Source: DASPRM01 sp035319065 (GTDB taxonomy: Bacteria > Acidobacteriota > Terriglobia > Terriglobales > Acidobacteriaceae). From it: a DNA stretch of 13,215 bases. Shown piece after piece: positions 1 to 6,901 of this stretch. Made by a program: the position numbers and the translations under genes. Location of the stretch: NCBI GenBank assembly GCA_035319065.1, contig DATHDM010000220.1, positions 1 to 13,215 of the forward strand. Direction: 5' to 3'. How positions within the stretch are numbered: the stretch's first letter is position 1; each line of letters opens with the position of its first letter. The notes under the pieces are model-generated. The model saw only the letters and a program-made list of their open reading frames with translations, was not told where the DNA came from and did not search any database.

Positions 1-777
1 CGATTTCGGCGCAGCCTTCTCAGACAAACTCGGCGCATCTTTAAAAATCGTTTCGTTAGCCTTCTTCAGGTCGGCTTCGCGCGCGGCCGCATCGCCGCAC
101 TCGATGTCCGCCTTCTCCCGCCACATCAGGTTCATGTAGGCCATGGCATCGTCATAGTCGGGACGCAGTTGCAGCGCCTTATCCAAGGCCTTCATGCCCT
201 CTTCCACGTGGGCGGTGTTCTTTTCCTTCACCGCCTCGCAGACCTTCTTGTCCTTGATCGGCTCCTCCGGCTTGAGCCCGAGCTTGTTGCGCTCTTCCAT
301 GCGCGGCTGGTAAGACTGGGTCCAGTCGATCACCGCGATGGAGTAATAGGGCTCGGGATCGTTGGGATCGATCTCCGTGGCCTTGCGGTAATAATCCTTG
401 GCGTCCTCGAACTTCTTCATCTGCAGGTACAGGTAGGCGATTCCTTTGGCACTGTTCAGATTCTTGGGATCCTTGACCAGAACCTGCTTGTATTCCTCGA
501 TTGCCTGCTCCGCCATCCGGTTGTTCTCCGGTGTGTCGGCGCCCGGGATGTATTGCTGGGCATAGGCTGTGGCCAGATACAGGCGGGCATTGATCAGATT
601 CGGATCCAGCGCCACCGCATCCTTGAATTTCTCGATTGCATCCTCGTACTTGGCGTTCTTGTAGGCTTGCACGCCTTTGTTCAACTTATCGCGCGCCCTC
701 AGCTTGTTGCAGCCTGCGGTTGTCAGCAGCATTGCAGCCAGCGCCACGAAGGCCACCATTCTCAGGCTTCTATTCAT
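1..777 (-). CDS. TPR-repeat lipoprotein, 3' end outside window
   Basis: An open frame of 259 codons runs from an ATG at 775-777 off the left edge without a stop. The N-terminus is a lipoprotein signal: basic MNRSLR, a hydrophobic stretch (residues 7-20) and a lipobox LTTAGC with the lipidated Cys at residue 23. The mature part is helical with TPR-like units: about 32-65 (AYKNAKYEDAIEKF then ALDPN), 90-139 (two consecutive units ending VKDPKN and EIDPND) and 190-220 (ALDKALQLRPDYDDA). A lysine/glutamate-rich linker lies at 160-190. TPR lipoproteins act as protein-protein scaffolds at the envelope; the partner here is unknown. The start is supported by AAGGGGGA 11 bases upstream. It lies 209 bases downstream of exbD and could share its transcript, which would suggest a role with the TonB/ExbBD module (inference). 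A BamD-like or general assembly factor cannot be excluded. Confidence 0.85.
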   Translation of the reverse strand, partial: MNRSLRMVAFVALAAMLLTTAGCNKLRARDKLNKGVQAYKNAKYEDAIEKFKDAVALDPNLINARLYLATAYAQQYIPGADTPENNRMAEQAIEEYKQVLVKDPKNLNSAKGIAYLYLQMKKFEDAKDYYRKATEIDPNDPEPYYSIAVIDWTQSYQPRMEERNKLGLKPEEPIKDKKVCEAVKEKNTAHVEEGMKALDKALQLRPDYDDAMAYMNLMWREKADIECGDAAAREADLKKANETIFKDAPSLSEKAAPKS

Positions 778-986
778 TGCTTTATTAATCCCCCTTGGAC
801 AAGGGTAGACGCGAAGTCCGCATCCATGAAACGTACTTCCGTCCTCGCTTCCCGATGGACCAGGAACCCTTTGCACATCGAATGCTGTACAGAAAAACCT
901 CTGCGCCGGAAACCCGCAGGGCAGTCTCGCGCTCGGCAGCTCTCGCCCGGCAATCCGGTCAGCGCCAGATCTTCCCGGCCTCAATC
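778..986. other. Gap between exbD and TPR lipoprotein, with small inverted repeat
   Basis: I find no convincing gene in these 209 bases and no clear promoter or T-tailed terminator. The one structure is a perfect 6-base inverted repeat with a 2-base centre, CCCTTG-GA-CAAGGG (792-805, plus-strand reading). Its minus-strand right arm overlaps the AAGGGGGA ribosome binding site of the TPR lipoprotein, so it could be an operator-like site or mask the ribosome binding site. It is short enough to be chance. Confidence 0.3.
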
Positions 987-1424
987 CTAGCCGCCGGCCT
1001 CGATCTTGGCGGTAATCAACCCGACCTTATCCACGCCCGCGGCATGGGCAATATCGATCACCTGGGCCACATCCGCAAAAGGCAGATCGGTGTCCGCCTT
1101 CACGAACATGACCTTCTCCGCGCGGGTCTTGTAGATGTCAGACAGCCGCCCCTGCAGGTTCTCCCAGGCCACGTCTTCCTGGTTGATCTTCAGGGCGGGC
1201 TGCCCGCCGCCAGACTTCAGCAGCTGCACCACCACGGTGCGGTCGGTGGGCTCGTTCTTCGGCGCATTCGGCGGCGGCGGCTGCGGCACCAGCGCATCCA
1301 GGCCTTTCGGCGTCAGTGGCGTGATCACCATGAAGATGATCAGCAGCACCAGCAGCACGTCGATCAACGGGGTCACATTGATATCGGCGCTCTGACCACC
1401 CCCGGCTGAAACTCCCATTCCCAT
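987..1424 (-). CDS. exbD: ExbD/TolR family proton-channel subunit (second copy)
   Basis: A 145-residue protein of normal ExbD/TolR length. It has a short Gly-rich cytoplasmic N-terminus, then DINVTPLIDVLLVLLIIFMV with the single membrane helix at about 20-38 and the family's essential Asp at residue 22. A periplasmic domain follows, ending with FADVAQVIDIAHAAGVDKVGL, typical of ExbD. ExbD works with ExbB to couple proton flow to force on TonB. The start is ATG at 1424, chosen because AGGAG sits 7 bases upstream; a second ATG two codons in is less well placed. It begins 12 bases after the stop of the other exbD, so the two are almost certainly co-translated. It differs clearly from its neighbour outside the helix (basic AKRNEGAK N-terminus there, AGGGQSA here), so this is old divergence and not a recent duplication. 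TolR is the alternative name. Confidence 0.93.
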   Translation of the reverse strand: MGMGVSAGGGQSADINVTPLIDVLLVLLIIFMVITPLTPKGLDALVPQPPPPNAPKNEPTDRTVVVQLLKSGGGQPALKINQEDVAWENLQGRLSDIYKTRAEKVMFVKADTDLPFADVAQVIDIAHAAGVDKVGLITAKIEAGG

Positions 1425-1431
1425 AGTCGAT

Positions 1432-1436
1432 CTCCT
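1432..1436 (-). promoter_or_regulatory. Ribosome binding site of second exbD
   Basis: AGGAG on the minus strand, directly abutting the TAG stop of the upstream exbD (1437-1439) and 7 bases from the ATG. Ribosomes finishing the first exbD would cover this site, which suggests coupled translation and matched amounts of the two subunits. Confidence 0.7.
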
Positions 1437-1904
1437 CTATTTCCCGCCGCTCGGATTGGCCGCTGCCGGCGGTGGCGGAGCGGTCGTCTTGCGTTGTTCT
1501 GTGAGGAGGCCCAACTGATCCACACCGGCAGCGCGGACGTTATCCACCACCTCCGCCACTACTCCGTAGCGCGCTCTGGCATCGGCGCGCACGAAGACGC
1601 GCTTGTCCACCCGATTCGCCAAGCGGTCTTTGATCTTGCCGGTCAATTGGTCCGCCGGTAGCTTGTCGGTGCCAAAGAAGACCGTGCCATCCCGCGTGAT
1701 CGCCACCAGCAGCGCGTCTTCCTTGTCCGCATCCGGCATCTGGACCGGATTGTTGGTCTTGGCCAGGTCCACGCTGATGCCCTTTTGCAGCATGGGCGTA
1801 ACCACCATGAAGATGATCAGCAGCACCAGCATCACGTCCACCATGGGGGTGACGTTGATGTTGGAATTCACCTTGGCCCCTTCGTTTCTCTTCGCTAACG
1901 CCAT
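1437..1904 (-). CDS. exbD: ExbD/TolR family proton-channel subunit (first copy)
   Basis: 155 residues. A basic cytoplasmic N-terminus (AKRNEGAKVNSN) leads into INVTPMVDVMLVLLIIFMVV, the single helix at about 21-40, with the proton-translocating Asp at residue 23. The periplasmic domain shows the RVFVRADARARYGVV and VVDNVRAAGVDQLGL blocks of the family. The last 15 residues form a Pro/Ala-rich tail (TAPPPPAAANPSGGK) that most ExbD proteins and the neighbouring copy lack. AGGAAGGA lies about 10 bases before the ATG at 1902-1904. It follows exbB by 113 bases. Paired exbD genes usually make an ExbD heteromer or give two alternative stators; which applies here cannot be read from sequence. Confidence 0.93.
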   Translation of the reverse strand: MALAKRNEGAKVNSNINVTPMVDVMLVLLIIFMVVTPMLQKGISVDLAKTNNPVQMPDADKEDALLVAITRDGTVFFGTDKLPADQLTGKIKDRLANRVDKRVFVRADARARYGVVAEVVDNVRAAGVDQLGLLTEQRKTTAPPPPAAANPSGGK

Positions 1905-1990
1905 AGCAGCCTAATCCTTCCTCGCAGCCGGTTTCGCCGGCGGGGCTTCCCCCTCCGGCGGACCGCCGCTTGCGCTTCCCCTGGTCCACT

Positions 1991-2010
1991 CCAGGCCAGA
2001 AGGGCCCTGG
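1991..2010 (-). other. Intercistronic hairpin after exbB
   Basis: CCA-GGCC / GGCC-(C)-TGG with a 5-base loop and one bulged C, starting 7 bases after the exbB stop. No T run follows on the minus strand, so it is not an intrinsic terminator. Such hairpins often protect the 3' end of an upstream cistron and shift the ratio of neighbours, here ExbB over ExbD (inference). A second short inverted repeat, CGGCG-GAC-CGCCG, lies at 1956-1968. Confidence 0.3.
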
Positions 2011-2017
2011 GTTGACC

Positions 2018-2773
2018 CTACTTGCGCACCACGTTGCGGCGCTTCAGGAAGTAGTCGAGCAGTTCGCTCGAGGAGTTATCCATCTCGACGTCAAAGGCCT
2101 CCACCCGTCCGGTCAGGTAGTTGAACATCATGACCGCGGGGATGGCGACGAACAGTCCGATGGCGGTGGTCACCAGCGCTTCCGCGATACCGCCGGCGAC
2201 CGCGCCCAGACCGGTCGCCTTCTGCTCGGAAATGCCGCGGAAAGCGTTCAAGATTCCCACCACCGTCCCGAACAGTCCCACGAAGGGAGCCGTCGAGCCA
2301 ATGGTTGCCAAGCCACCCAGACCGCGCTTCAATTCGGCGTGGACAATGGCTTCGGCGCGCTCCAGGGCTCGCTTGGAAGCCTCGATCTGCTCGCCGGGAA
2401 TTTCGCTGGATTCCCCGTGCGCCTTGAATTCCTGCAATCCCGCCGTCACCACCTTGGCCAGGTGGCTCTTCTTGTTCTTTTCGGCGATGCGGATGGCTTC
2501 GTCAATCTTGCCTTCGCGCAGGGCTCCTGCCACCTGGGGAGCAAAGGTGCGCGATTGCTTGCGGGCGGCGCTGAAGGCCATCCAGCGGTCGATCATGACC
2601 CCGATCGACCACCCCGACATGATGAACAGAATGATCACCACGACCTTGGCCAGGACGCCCATCTGCTTCCACAGCGAGATCGGGTCCCATCCCACCGTTT
2701 GCTCCTGGAAAATCCACATGGCCGCGGTGGAGGCGTGTACGAGCAGAGCTGATGCCAGATTTGCTACGAGCAT
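2018..2773 (-). CDS. exbB: MotA/TolQ/ExbB proton channel family protein
   Basis: 251 residues, normal ExbB/TolQ length. Three membrane helices: about 39-61 (LAKVVVIILFIMSGWSIGVMI), 155-177 (containing TIGSTAPFVGLFGTVVGI) and 197-218 (AEALVTTAIGLFVAIPAVMM). The Thr/Pro-lined second and third helices form the pore around ExbD. The cytoplasmic loop (about 65-150) is rich in charged helices, as in the family. The C-terminus is basic (FLKRRNVVRK). The first 30 residues (LVANLASALLVHASTAAMW) form a hydrophobic extension that resembles the leader-like N-termini of some ExbB proteins. The start is ATG at 2771-2773 with GAGGAGG 12 bases upstream, a rather long spacing but with no better in-frame start. 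It lies between tonB and two exbD genes, which favours ExbB over TolQ; a MotA motor role is unlikely. Confidence 0.93.
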   Translation of the reverse strand: MLVANLASALLVHASTAAMWIFQEQTVGWDPISLWKQMGVLAKVVVIILFIMSGWSIGVMIDRWMAFSAARKQSRTFAPQVAGALREGKIDEAIRIAEKNKKSHLAKVVTAGLQEFKAHGESSEIPGEQIEASKRALERAEAIVHAELKRGLGGLATIGSTAPFVGLFGTVVGILNAFRGISEQKATGLGAVAGGIAEALVTTAIGLFVAIPAVMMFNYLTGRVEAFDVEMDNSSSELLDYFLKRRNVVRK

Positions 2774-3002
2774 GGGTTGCTTGTTCCTCCTCAGAACTTA
2801 ATTCAGGCGTGTGCTGGATTGCATTCGCGCAGGGCTTGTTCCGAGGGAGCGCCGTGGTTCGCGTCCCGCCGCCCGCCCCGGATCGCCTGATTCCGGCCGC
2901 AGGCGGCTTCCTCTTTTTCCTGCGGTTATGGGGAGGGTGGCGACTTCCCGAGCGGAACTCCGCCACCATACCCGCAATGAAAAACTCTCCGAGAACCTGG
3001 CT
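2774..3002. other. Gap between tonB and exbB
   Basis: 229 bases. Apart from the exbB ribosome binding site (CCTCCT on the plus strand at 2786-2791) I see no gene, no T-tailed terminator and no persuasive promoter. The open frames crossing it have no family resemblance. A GC-rich palindrome, GCCGC-ct-GCGGC on the minus strand, is present near 2896-2907 but is unremarkable at this G+C content. Confidence 0.4.
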
Positions 3003-3752
3003 CTATCCGCCAGACAGGTTGAAGTTGACCGTGATCTGCGTGTCCACTTCCACCGGTTCTCCATTCAAGAAGTACGGCTTGTATCTCCACTGCTTCACTG
3101 CGTCAATGGCCGCCGGGGCCAACATCGGATGCCCTGAAATCAGGCGCAGATTCTGGATCGCCCCGTCTTTTCCTATCACTGCTTGCAGCACCACTGCCCC
3201 TTGGATGCGGGCCTGGCGCGCCAGCGGCGGATACTGTGGCACCACCTTGTGAATCAGCAGGCCTTCGGAAACGCCCTGGGATACCCGAACCCGCTGCGGG
3301 GTCGCCACTTTGGGGACAGCTGCGGTCGTTCCCGTACTGCCGATGATGCCGCCGATCACGCCCCCCATCGAACCGCCGGGAACTCCCCCCGGCACCCCTC
3401 CCACCACACCCCCGGAAGCCATCATCGGAGGCGGCGCCTCCTCTTCCTTAATCATCTGCACCTTCTCGGGGATCTTGGTCGGGGTACGCAACTGGCCGTT
3501 GAGAATGTCGCTCTGCACCTTCACCACCTTGACTTGCGGCACCGCCGCCGGCGGCGGCGGAGGTGGCGGTGGCGGTGGCGGAGCCACCAGGAAGGTCATC
3601 AGTTGTTGTTTGGGCAAAGCCTCGGTGTAGATGAGGGGGATCAACACCAGTATTCCCACCAGGAGAACTTGCAGAATGAAGGAAACAATGGTGGTGGCAC
3701 CACGCTTCGTCCTCAGCCTGCCTCCAGACTCCAGAAGGCTATCTTCAAACAT
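3003..3752 (-). CDS. tonB: TonB-family energy transducer
   Basis: 249 residues in the classic TonB layout. A cytoplasmic N-terminus (1-19) with basic LRTKRG precedes one membrane anchor at about 20-42. A Pro-rich periplasmic spacer includes 11 consecutive prolines (58-68) and further Pro/Glu/Lys segments. A Gly/Val/Pro-rich stretch lies at 114-137 (GGVPGGVPGG). The TonB C-terminal domain spans about 165-246, with KVVPQYPPLARQARIQGAVV, then IGKDGAIQNLRLISGHP, AIDAVKQWRYKP and the final VDTQITVNFNL strand. TonB spans the periplasm and pulls on the plugs of outer-membrane receptors using energy from ExbBD. The start is ATG at 3750-3752 with GGAG 8 bases upstream. It is first in the tonB-exbB-exbD-exbD order. 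The anchor lacks the strict Ser-His motif of enteric TonB, as is common in other phyla. Confidence 0.93.
   Translation of the reverse strand: MFEDSLLESGGRLRTKRGATTIVSFILQVLLVGILVLIPLIYTEALPKQQLMTFLVAPPPPPPPPPPPAAVPQVKVVKVQSDILNGQLRTPTKIPEKVQMIKEEEAPPPMMASGGVVGGVPGGVPGGSMGGVIGGIIGSTGTTAAVPKVATPQRVRVSQGVSEGLLIHKVVPQYPPLARQARIQGAVVLQAVIGKDGAIQNLRLISGHPMLAPAAIDAVKQWRYKPYFLNGEPVEVDTQITVNFNLSGG
3549..3581 (-). repeat. In-frame triplet repeat encoding polyproline in tonB
   Basis: Eleven successive proline codons mixing CCG, CCA and CCC appear on the plus strand as GGC/GGT/GGA triplets. Length changes here would keep the frame and only alter the reach of the TonB spacer. A run of 11 prolines would also need elongation factor P for smooth translation (established for polyproline tracts in general). 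Confidence 0.8.
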
Positions 3753-3806
3753 GGCCTACTCTCCATCCCTGACTTGCCTGCGAATGTTTAGACACCAGCC
3801 GCCCGG

Positions 3807-3835
3807 ATTTTGCTCCCACCCAACAAGAATGCCAA
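3807..3835 (-). promoter_or_regulatory. Candidate promoter for tonB-exbB-exbD-exbD
   Basis: On the minus strand, TTGGCA (-35, 3830-3835) is separated by 17 bases from CAAAAT (-10, 3807-3812), matching the sigma-70 consensus at 5 and 4 of 6 positions. It lies in the 221-base gap between secF and tonB and would give a leader of about 50 bases before the tonB ATG. No T-tailed terminator separates secF from it, so readthrough from secDF is also possible. The rest of the gap (3753-3973) shows no gene. Confidence 0.4.
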
Positions 3836-3973
3836 CCTTGGCCTGGGGACGAGACGCCAAACCTGGGCGCGCTGGATCGCTTCCCGGCCGCGCGGCACGC
3901 CGCCGCCGGCCACTCCGGCGCTCATGAATCCACTCTTGCTTCTTCCTGGCTGCAGGGGCACAGCCGGGGGTAC

Positions 3974-5176
3974 CTACCTGGCCCGAATCTTCTCCCGCCG
4001 CGCCGCCGGCACTGTTGCTACCTGAACTCGCTGGCCCTTCCTTCTTGCCTGCCACTCCTGGTAGGCCACCAACATGGGCGCCGCTACCGCGATCGACGAG
4101 TACGTCCCGATCAGGATGCCGATCACGAGCGCGAACGAAAATCCGTGCAGCACCTCGCCGCCGAACAGGTACAGCGAGAGCACCGTCAGAAACGTCAGAC
4201 CCGAGGTCAAAATGGTTCGGCTTAAGGTCTGGTTAATGCTCTTGTTCACGATATCTGCCAGGTTCTCTCGCCTGAGCAGCTTTACGTTCTCACGTATGCG
4301 GTCGAATACCACGATGGTATCGTTCATCGAGTAGCCGACCAGTGTCAGAATTGCCGCGATTACCGTGAGCGAAATCTCCTTATTGGTCAGTGAAAACGCC
4401 CCAACGGTAATCAATGTGTCGTGGAATACTGCCACAACCGCCGCCACTCCGTAAATCAATTCGAAACGAAACCACAGATAAACCAGCATCCCAGCCAGGG
4501 AGTACAGAATGGCCAATTTGGCCTGGGTCTGCAATTGCTTGCCCACCTGGGGCCCGACGATCTCCACGTTGCGGACGCTAAAATCCGACACATAAAAGCC
4601 TTCCCCCAGCGAGGCCACCACCGAAGGCGCCACCGCTGCCTTCAATTGCTCCAGCGAAGTCAGGGTGCCATTGTTCTGGCGGTCCCTGATAGCCACAATC
4701 TGCTGGGCCACCGCCTGATAGCGCTGGCTGGCGTCCGTGCCCAGCCGCATCGGGTCCTTTTCCAGCAGGTACTCCAAAATGGCCTGCGAGCTGGCATTAT
4801 TCAGGTCCTTGCGATTGGGATCCGGGGCCTTCTGCAGGGCATTAACGATGGCCACCTTGCCCGCGTCCAGGGCGGCTTCGCTGGTCTCCTTCTGGTCCAG
4901 CGAAATCAGCACCTCATTCAGGCTCGGATCGCCGTATCTCTGGATGCGGAAGTTCTTCAGTCCCGCAGCGTCCAGGGCCGAGCGAATCCGCCCGTCATCA
5001 GGAACATGCGTGAACTTCACGTAAACCAGGGTGCCGCCGCGAAAGTCAACGCCCAGCGGAATGCCATGCCAGAACAGCATGGACAACACACCCGCAACGC
5101 TGAACACCAGCGAAAAGGCGAGAAAGTACCACTTCTTGCCTAGAAAGTCGATATTAGTATTGCGAAAAAACTCCAC
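3974..5176 (-). CDS. secF: Protein translocase subunit SecF
   Basis: 400 residues; SecF pairs with SecD and uses the proton gradient to pull exported proteins out of SecYEG on the periplasmic side. TM1 lies at about 17-36, followed by GVDFRGGTLVYV (42-53), the SecF signature after TM1. The periplasmic domain is enlarged (about 50-215) and ends with VEIVGPQVGKQL. Five more helices follow, with VAVFHDTLITVGAF (D253 in TM3/4), GYSMNDTIVVFDRIREN (281-297) and SINQTLSRTILTSGLT (313-328). E. coli SecF is about 323 residues; the extra length is chiefly at about 115-195. The start codon is GTG at 5174-5176, with GAGG about 10 bases upstream. It lies 71 bases after secD. The C-terminus is strongly basic (RRKGQR ... 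RREKIRAR), as expected for a cytoplasmic tail. Confidence 0.97.
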   Translation of the reverse strand: MEFFRNTNIDFLGKKWYFLAFSLVFSVAGVLSMLFWHGIPLGVDFRGGTLVYVKFTHVPDDGRIRSALDAAGLKNFRIQRYGDPSLNEVLISLDQKETSEAALDAGKVAIVNALQKAPDPNRKDLNNASSQAILEYLLEKDPMRLGTDASQRYQAVAQQIVAIRDRQNNGTLTSLEQLKAAVAPSVVASLGEGFYVSDFSVRNVEIVGPQVGKQLQTQAKLAILYSLAGMLVYLWFRFELIYGVAAVVAVFHDTLITVGAFSLTNKEISLTVIAAILTLVGYSMNDTIVVFDRIRENVKLLRRENLADIVNKSINQTLSRTILTSGLTFLTVLSLYLFGGEVLHGFSFALVIGILIGTYSSIAVAAPMLVAYQEWQARRKGQRVQVATVPAARREKIRAR

Positions 5177-5247
5177 TTGTTTCTGGCCTCGAATTTTCCT
5201 CTCCCCAGGTTATGCCGCCCCTGGAAAGCTTCTGCTTCGTCCAATCC

Positions 5248-6867
5248 TCAGATCGACAACGGCTCCCCTGCCCGGTGCCGCTGCAGGTTGGAGTCGAAGA
5301 TCACCCGTGACACGAACACCGCCGTAAACAGGTTCGCCAGCAGGCCGAATGTCAGGGTCACGGCAAACCCGCGTACCGGCCCGGTCCCAAAGATAAACAG
5401 GATGATGGCGGAAACGATGGTGGTCACGTGGGTATCGACGATGGTCAGCCACGCCCGCGCGAAACCCTGCTCAACCGCCGACGGCGGCGTCTTCCCGTTG
5501 CGCAGCTCTTCGCGAATGCGTTCAAAGATGAGCACATTCGAATCCACGCCCATACCGACGGTCAGAATCACGCCGGCTATTCCTGGCAGCGTCAGCGTGG
5601 CCCCACTGAACCCTAAGAACCCTAGCAGGATCACCAGGTTCAAAAGCAGTGCCAGGTCGGCGTTAATGCCTGCCCCGCGGTAGTAGATGAGCATGAATAT
5701 CATCACCGCTCCCAGGCCGATGATCGCCGCCATGATTCCATGCCGGATCGAATCTGCGCCCAGGGACGGACCCACGGTACGCTCCTCCAAGTAACGGATC
5801 CCCGCCGGCAACGCCCCGGAGCGAAGCACCATGGCCAGGTCCTTGGCTTGCTGCTCGGTGAAGCTGCCAGTAATGCGGCCTTCGTCGTGAATTTGCTCCT
5901 GGATGGTCGCCACTTCCTGCACCTTGTTGTCCAGGACCACCGCCAGGTAGTCGCCCACGTGGCTGCCGGTGAATGACGCAAAGCGGCGTCCGCCTTCGCC
6001 GGTCAACAAGAAGCGAACCGCGGCACGATTGTTCTCATCGCGGGTCGGTTGGGCATCGCGCAAATCCCGCCCCGTCACCGCCGACGAGCGGGAGATGAGG
6101 TAGTAAACGTCGGTGCCCTCGGGGATGCCTTTGCTGCCGATGCTGCGGCCCTTCATCAGAACCGCATCCGCCGGCAGCACGCCCCCGTGGGCGGCAAGGG
6201 CCTCCTGCTCGCTGGCGTACGGTCCGCCCAACGACTGCCGAATCTCCAGCATAGCGGTGGACTGCATGATCTCTTTCACCCGCGCGGGATCATCCACGCC
6301 CGGCAGTTGCACCAGGATCTGATACTGACCGAGCCCGTGCTCCTCGATCACCGGCTCGCTCACTCCCAGGCTGTCGATGCGGTTGCGGATGGTCTCGATC
6401 GCCTGCTGCACCGAGCGATTCTGCAGGTCCGCCAGTGCCTGCGGTTTCATGGACAGCGCCCACGAATTCTCCGGCCCGGATGTCAGGTTGTACTCCGGCA
6501 GGCGGTCGCTCACCAGGTTCCGCAACTCGCCGCTGGATTCCGGGGGAACCCCCTTCAGCAGAATCCGGTCAGGCTGGTTCTGCGGGTCGGGCTGGCTGAT
6601 CTCCGCGTAGCTGACGTTGCGCGAGCGCATGTCTTCCTTCAGGCGCTCCACCGCACGATCGGCGTCTGCCTTCACGGCGTCGTTCACCATCACCTGCAGG
6701 ATGAGGTGGGTACCACCTTTCAGATCAAGCCCCAGGTGGATGCGCTGCTGCATGGCTGCAACCAGACCGCTACGCGTAAAGCTGGATGGAATGCCGAAGA
6801 TCCCAAAGAAGAAGACCAGCAGGACCGCAATGATGAATACCGTTTTCCAGAGCAGATTCTTGTCCAT
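5248..6867 (-). CDS. secD: Protein translocase subunit SecD
   Basis: 539 residues from the ATG at 6865-6867. TM1 lies at about 9-26, followed by LGLDLKGGTHLILQV (45-59), the SecD signature. The large periplasmic P1 domain shows IRNRIDSLGVSEPVI, LVQLPGVDDPARVKEIM, VAVVLD-type head-region strands and RYLEERTVGPSLG. Five C-terminal helices follow, including VGMGVDSNVLIFERIREE (437-454) with D442, the Asp equivalent to the proton-relay residue of E. coli SecD. A longer frame reaches to 6951 but overlaps yajC and adds an Arg-rich, non-hydrophobic leader, so I chose the internal ATG that places the membrane helix at the N-terminus. Its ribosome binding site is weak: AAGGA lies about 17 bases upstream. 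It starts 34 bases after yajC. One oddity is that the usual DAN-TT motif of TM5 reads DTHVTT (478-483). Confidence 0.97.
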   Translation of the reverse strand: MDKNLLWKTVFIIAVLLVFFFGIFGIPSSFTRSGLVAAMQQRIHLGLDLKGGTHLILQVMVNDAVKADADRAVERLKEDMRSRNVSYAEISQPDPQNQPDRILLKGVPPESSGELRNLVSDRLPEYNLTSGPENSWALSMKPQALADLQNRSVQQAIETIRNRIDSLGVSEPVIEEHGLGQYQILVQLPGVDDPARVKEIMQSTAMLEIRQSLGGPYASEQEALAAHGGVLPADAVLMKGRSIGSKGIPEGTDVYYLISRSSAVTGRDLRDAQPTRDENNRAAVRFLLTGEGGRRFASFTGSHVGDYLAVVLDNKVQEVATIQEQIHDEGRITGSFTEQQAKDLAMVLRSGALPAGIRYLEERTVGPSLGADSIRHGIMAAIIGLGAVMIFMLIYYRGAGINADLALLLNLVILLGFLGFSGATLTLPGIAGVILTVGMGVDSNVLIFERIREELRNGKTPPSAVEQGFARAWLTIVDTHVTTIVSAIILFIFGTGPVRGFAVTLTFGLLANLFTAVFVSRVIFDSNLQRHRAGEPLSI

Positions 6868-6901
6868 AACTTTGCTGAACGTTGTCCTTCGAACGTCGGG
6901 G

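Noticed and set aside
169..990. 273-codon plus-strand frame opposite the TPR lipoprotein
   Set aside because: It is antisense to a clear lipoprotein gene and its His/Leu/Arg/Val-rich content is what the complement of high-GC coding sequence gives.
2502..2969. 155-codon minus-strand frame spanning the tonB-exbB gap
   Set aside because: It runs out of frame into exbB, is Arg/Pro-rich and has no recognisable features.
3940..3968. GGCTG/CAGCC hairpin after secF as a terminator
   Set aside because: Only five pairs and no T run follows on the minus strand.
4421..5143. 240-codon plus-strand frame opposite secF
   Set aside because: Antisense shadow of a fully intact secF; no hydrophobic core or motif.
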